From a virus, in the IMG/VR virus record IMGVR_UViG_3300028829_002605, positions 1 to 22,184 of that record: a DNA stretch of 22,184 nucleotides. One strand, 5' to 3'. A program made the translations under genes and the position numbers. Of this stretch, positions 19,934 through 22,184 are shown piece after piece (positions within the stretch are counted from its first letter, which is position 1; each line of letters begins with the position of its first letter). The notes below the pieces were generated by a model that was not told where the DNA came from, ran no database searches, and saw nothing but the letters and a program-made list of their open reading frames with translations.

Positions 19934-21804
19934 AAATACTATTCTTCGATATAGAAACCAACGGCATTGAAGACTTCACTAATCTAAATGATTTAAAAGT
20001 CTGTCATTGCATGAGTGTGTATGATCCAATAGGAGGTAAGATGGTTACGTTTGAGGGTGATGGCATGAGGGCAGGACTAGATATGTTAAGCAAAGCAGAC
20101 AAGATCATCGGTCATAACATCATAGGCTTTGACCTACCTGCCCTATCTAAACTGTATAACTTCTATCCTCCTTTAGTCCAAGTACAAGACACCCTCGTTA
20201 TGAGTAGGTGTTTGAATCCAGACTTAAAGGAAGATGATTTTAGTAGAAAAAATTTTGACACTAAAATGATTGGTAGTCACAGCTTAAAAGCCTGGGGTCT
20301 CAGGATGGGTGAGATATTAAAGCTATCTTACGGAGAAGAAGAAGGTGCTTGGGATAGTTACAATGAAGACATGAAGAAGTACTGTGAACGAGATGTCATA
20401 GTAACAAAGACATTATATGAGTACCTAATAAATCAGAACCCTAGTAAGAAGATGTTAGCAGTAGAACATTGGTTCGCTTACATCATCAGACTACAGGAAA
20501 GCAAAGGGTTTGAGTTTGATGTGGATAAAGCAGAACAGTTAGAACAAAAACTTAACACTGTATCTGCTCGCTTGAAGGATGAACTGCAAAAAATGTTTGA
20601 ACCTAAAGTTGAAAAGATGAAGTCCTCTGCTGGATGGTCCTTAAAGATTGAACACATGGATGGAGTAGAGATAATCAATGCACCTACCAAAGCTAAGTTA
20701 AAAGATATACTTAAGAAAAGAGGTATGGTACAGAACCTAGTTAAAGATGCTGAGTCTATCGGGACACAAGAAAAAGTAACACCGTTTAATCCTGGCAGTC
20801 GCTTACAGATCAAAGAAAGATTTAAGGAACTAGGGATTGAACTTCCAGTTAGTAATGACGGAGAGACTGTAAAGGTAGACGAAGCTACTCTTAAAAAAAT
20901 AAGCCATCCAGCTGCCGAGCTTTTATTAGAGTATCTATTAGTAGTCAAACGACTAGGACAATTAGCTGACGGCAAGAATGGATGGCTTAAGCTAGTTAAG
21001 AATGGCAGGATACACGGACGAGTCAATACAAACGGTGCAGTCACAGGTAGATGTACTCACTCCTCGCCTAACCTAGCTCAAGTACCTGCTGGTAGAGTTC
21101 CCTATGGTGAAGAGTGTCGTAGTTTATTCATCGCTAAGAGTGGATATAAGTTAGTAGGTTGTGACGCGAGTGGGTTAGAACTTCGTATGCTTGCTCACTA
21201 CTTAGCTAACTGGGATGGTGGAGAGTACGCTAGGAATATACTAGAAGGAGACATCCACACTGTGAATCAGAAAGCAGCAGGGTTAAAGACTAGAGATCAA
21301 GCTAAGACATTCATCTATGGATTCCTTTACGGAGCAGGAGATGGAAAGATTGGAGAGATAGTAGGTGGTAGTCTAAAGGAAGGAAAGATATTAAAGATGA
21401 AGTTCCTTTCTAACTTACCTGCTTTGAAGATATTGAAGAAAGGTATCGAACAAAAAGTAACACGAAGTAAAAGACTGGTGGGTATAGATGGAAGGATACT
21501 TCCTATTAGAAGTCCACACTCTGCACTTAACATGTTACTTCAATCAGCAGGTGCTGTAGTTATGAAGGTAGCTTTGATAAAGTTGTACAGCAAACTACAG
21601 AGTCTTGAATGGCAACACGGCAGGGATTATTCATTCGTAGGTAATATACATGATGAGTTCCAAGCTGAAGTACTACCTGAGAAAGCTGAGACATACGGAC
21701 AGTTAGCAGTACAAGCAATCAAGGCAGCAGGTAAAGAGTTAAAGTTAAACTGTCCTATGGATGGTGAGTATAAGATAGGAGAGTCATGGTCACAGACACA
21801 CTAG
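19930..21804 (+). CDS. DNA polymerase, family A (T7 gp5-like)
   Basis: A 624-residue replicative polymerase (T7 gp5: 704). The N-terminal 3'-5' exonuclease has FFDIETNG (Asp7, Glu9), IIGHNIIGFDLPAL and YCERDVIVTKTLYEYL. Polymerase motif A is VGCDASGLELRMLAHYLA, motif B is RDQAKTFIYGFLYGAG and motif C is NIHDEFQAE. The O-helix position matching T7 Tyr526 is Tyr, so dideoxy-sensitive T7-type selectivity is expected. The segment matching the thioredoxin-binding thumb insertion in T7 appears shorter, so use of host thioredoxin is uncertain. ATG at 19930 overlaps the previous stop by ATGA, tying its translation to the modification cassette. The next gene overlaps its end by 19 nt. Confidence 0.96.
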   Translation: MKILFFDIETNGIEDFTNLNDLKVCHCMSVYDPIGGKMVTFEGDGMRAGLDMLSKADKIIGHNIIGFDLPALSKLYNFYPPLVQVQDTLVMSRCLNPDLKEDDFSRKNFDTKMIGSHSLKAWGLRMGEILKLSYGEEEGAWDSYNEDMKKYCERDVIVTKTLYEYLINQNPSKKMLAVEHWFAYIIRLQESKGFEFDVDKAEQLEQKLNTVSARLKDELQKMFEPKVEKMKSSAGWSLKIEHMDGVEIINAPTKAKLKDILKKRGMVQNLVKDAESIGTQEKVTPFNPGSRLQIKERFKELGIELPVSNDGETVKVDEATLKKISHPAAELLLEYLLVVKRLGQLADGKNGWLKLVKNGRIHGRVNTNGAVTGRCTHSSPNLAQVPAGRVPYGEECRSLFIAKSGYKLVGCDASGLELRMLAHYLANWDGGEYARNILEGDIHTVNQKAAGLKTRDQAKTFIYGFLYGAGDGKIGEIVGGSLKEGKILKMKFLSNLPALKILKKGIEQKVTRSKRLVGIDGRILPIRSPHSALNMLLQSAGAVVMKVALIKLYSKLQSLEWQHGRDYSFVGNIHDEFQAEVLPEKAETYGQLAVQAIKAAGKELKLNCPMDGEYKIGESWSQTH

Positions 21805-22184
21805 AACTTGAATACGATTACTACTTGTCCCTTGCAAACTTGTATGATACAACTGATTTAGATGTCTCTTGGGACTGGAAGAATCAACACAACAACAATG
21901 AAATGCCATCATCACCAAGTAATAGGATAGGAGCAATAGCAGAATCTGATTTTATAACTGAGTGCCTGAAGAGAAACTTTGAACCTCACCCTCCTGTTAC
22001 AGCGATGCCTTGGGACTTCATTGTTACTTGCCCTAGAGGTATATTAAAAGTTCAAATAAAAACAACAGCCCGTGAAAGTAGAGATAAAAGCTACAATATA
22101 GCCACAAGTACAGGCAGGGCAGGTGTAAAGAAACATATAAATAGAGAGGTAGATGTCGTGGCTTGTTTCATTCAACCTGAGAAG
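21786..22184 (+). CDS. PD-(D/E)XK-like nuclease, cut by window end
   Basis: A partial gene of at least 133 codons, open to the right edge. After a variable, acidic and Asn-rich start, a nuclease-like core begins at GAIAESDFITECLKR (Glu53), continues FEPHPPVTAMPWDFIV (Asp77) and LKVQIKTTARE (Gln90, Lys92), matching a D...(E/Q)xK arrangement of small PD-(D/E)XK nucleases, followed by YNIATSTGRAGVKKHI and a strand VDVVACFI. The ATG at 21786 overlaps the end of the polymerase gene by 19 nt and has GGAGAG about 4 nt upstream. At this place T7 relatives carry replication or recombination nucleases, so a role in DNA processing or host-DNA degradation is likely. Whether it is active with Gln in place of Glu/Asp cannot be judged here. 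Confidence 0.7.
   Translation, partial: MVTDTLELEYDYYLSLANLYDTTDLDVSWDWKNQHNNNEMPSSPSNRIGAIAESDFITECLKRNFEPHPPVTAMPWDFIVTCPRGILKVQIKTTARESRDKSYNIATSTGRAGVKKHINREVDVVACFIQPEK

Noticed and set aside
20478-21044. 188-residue - strand ORF inside the DNA polymerase gene
   Set aside because: Shadow of the polymerase; Ser/Leu/Phe-rich composition typical of antisense reading, and no other - strand gene is supported in the window.

Overview
The window looks like part of the genome of a marine T7-like podovirus (Autographivirus-type), AT-rich, with every supported gene on the + strand. The evidence is a single-subunit phage RNA polymerase, a gp2.5-type SSB, endonuclease I, a gp4-type primase-helicase, a T7-type family A DNA polymerase, a T7-type tail fibre N-terminus, T7-sized terminase subunits and a very large internal virion protein. 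Two small basic proteins between the tail fibre and the terminase resemble proteins I know from marine cyanophages and pelagiphages. The host cannot be fixed from the sequence; a marine bacterium is likely.

Layout. 1-4285: large internal virion (ejection) protein, read as two ORFs that probably form one protein interrupted by a frame change near 1916-2002; the first ORF carries an HExxH zincin motif. 4298-5752: tail fibre. 5759-6716: four small late genes, including two single-TM/coiled-coil proteins that are lysis or membrane candidates. 6729-8691: terminase small and large subunits. 8692-9064 and 9391-9999: non-coding, AT-rich, repeat-rich DNA around two small coupled genes. This is where the late end meets the early end, so it is the likely place for the genome termini, packaging signals, early promoters or an origin. 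10000-13084: about a dozen small early genes, mostly unknown, including a cysteine-rich 234-residue protein. 13047-18057: RNA polymerase, SSB, endonuclease I, primase-helicase. 18062-19933: an accessory cassette. 19930-21804: DNA polymerase. 21786 to the edge: a PD-(D/E)XK-like nuclease, cut by the window end.

The most interesting part is the cassette at 18062-19933: a QueD/PTPS homologue, a nucleoside 2-deoxyribosyltransferase-like protein, a short DpdA/TGT-like transglycosylase and an unknown 130-residue protein, joined to each other and to the DNA polymerase by 4-nt ATGA overlaps. This suggests a 7-deazaguanine-type DNA modification system made as part of the replication module. The QueD homologue has lost the usual catalytic cysteine and the pterin-binding glutamate, so its chemistry may differ from canonical QueD. 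Other points of note: a natural Tyr-to-Phe change at the T7 RNAP Tyr639 position, a 130-nt out-of-frame overlap of endonuclease I with the primase zinc finger, and three families of short repeats in the terminase-early junction. No tRNA, rRNA, CRISPR, insertion sequence, integrase or endolysin was recognised in this window.
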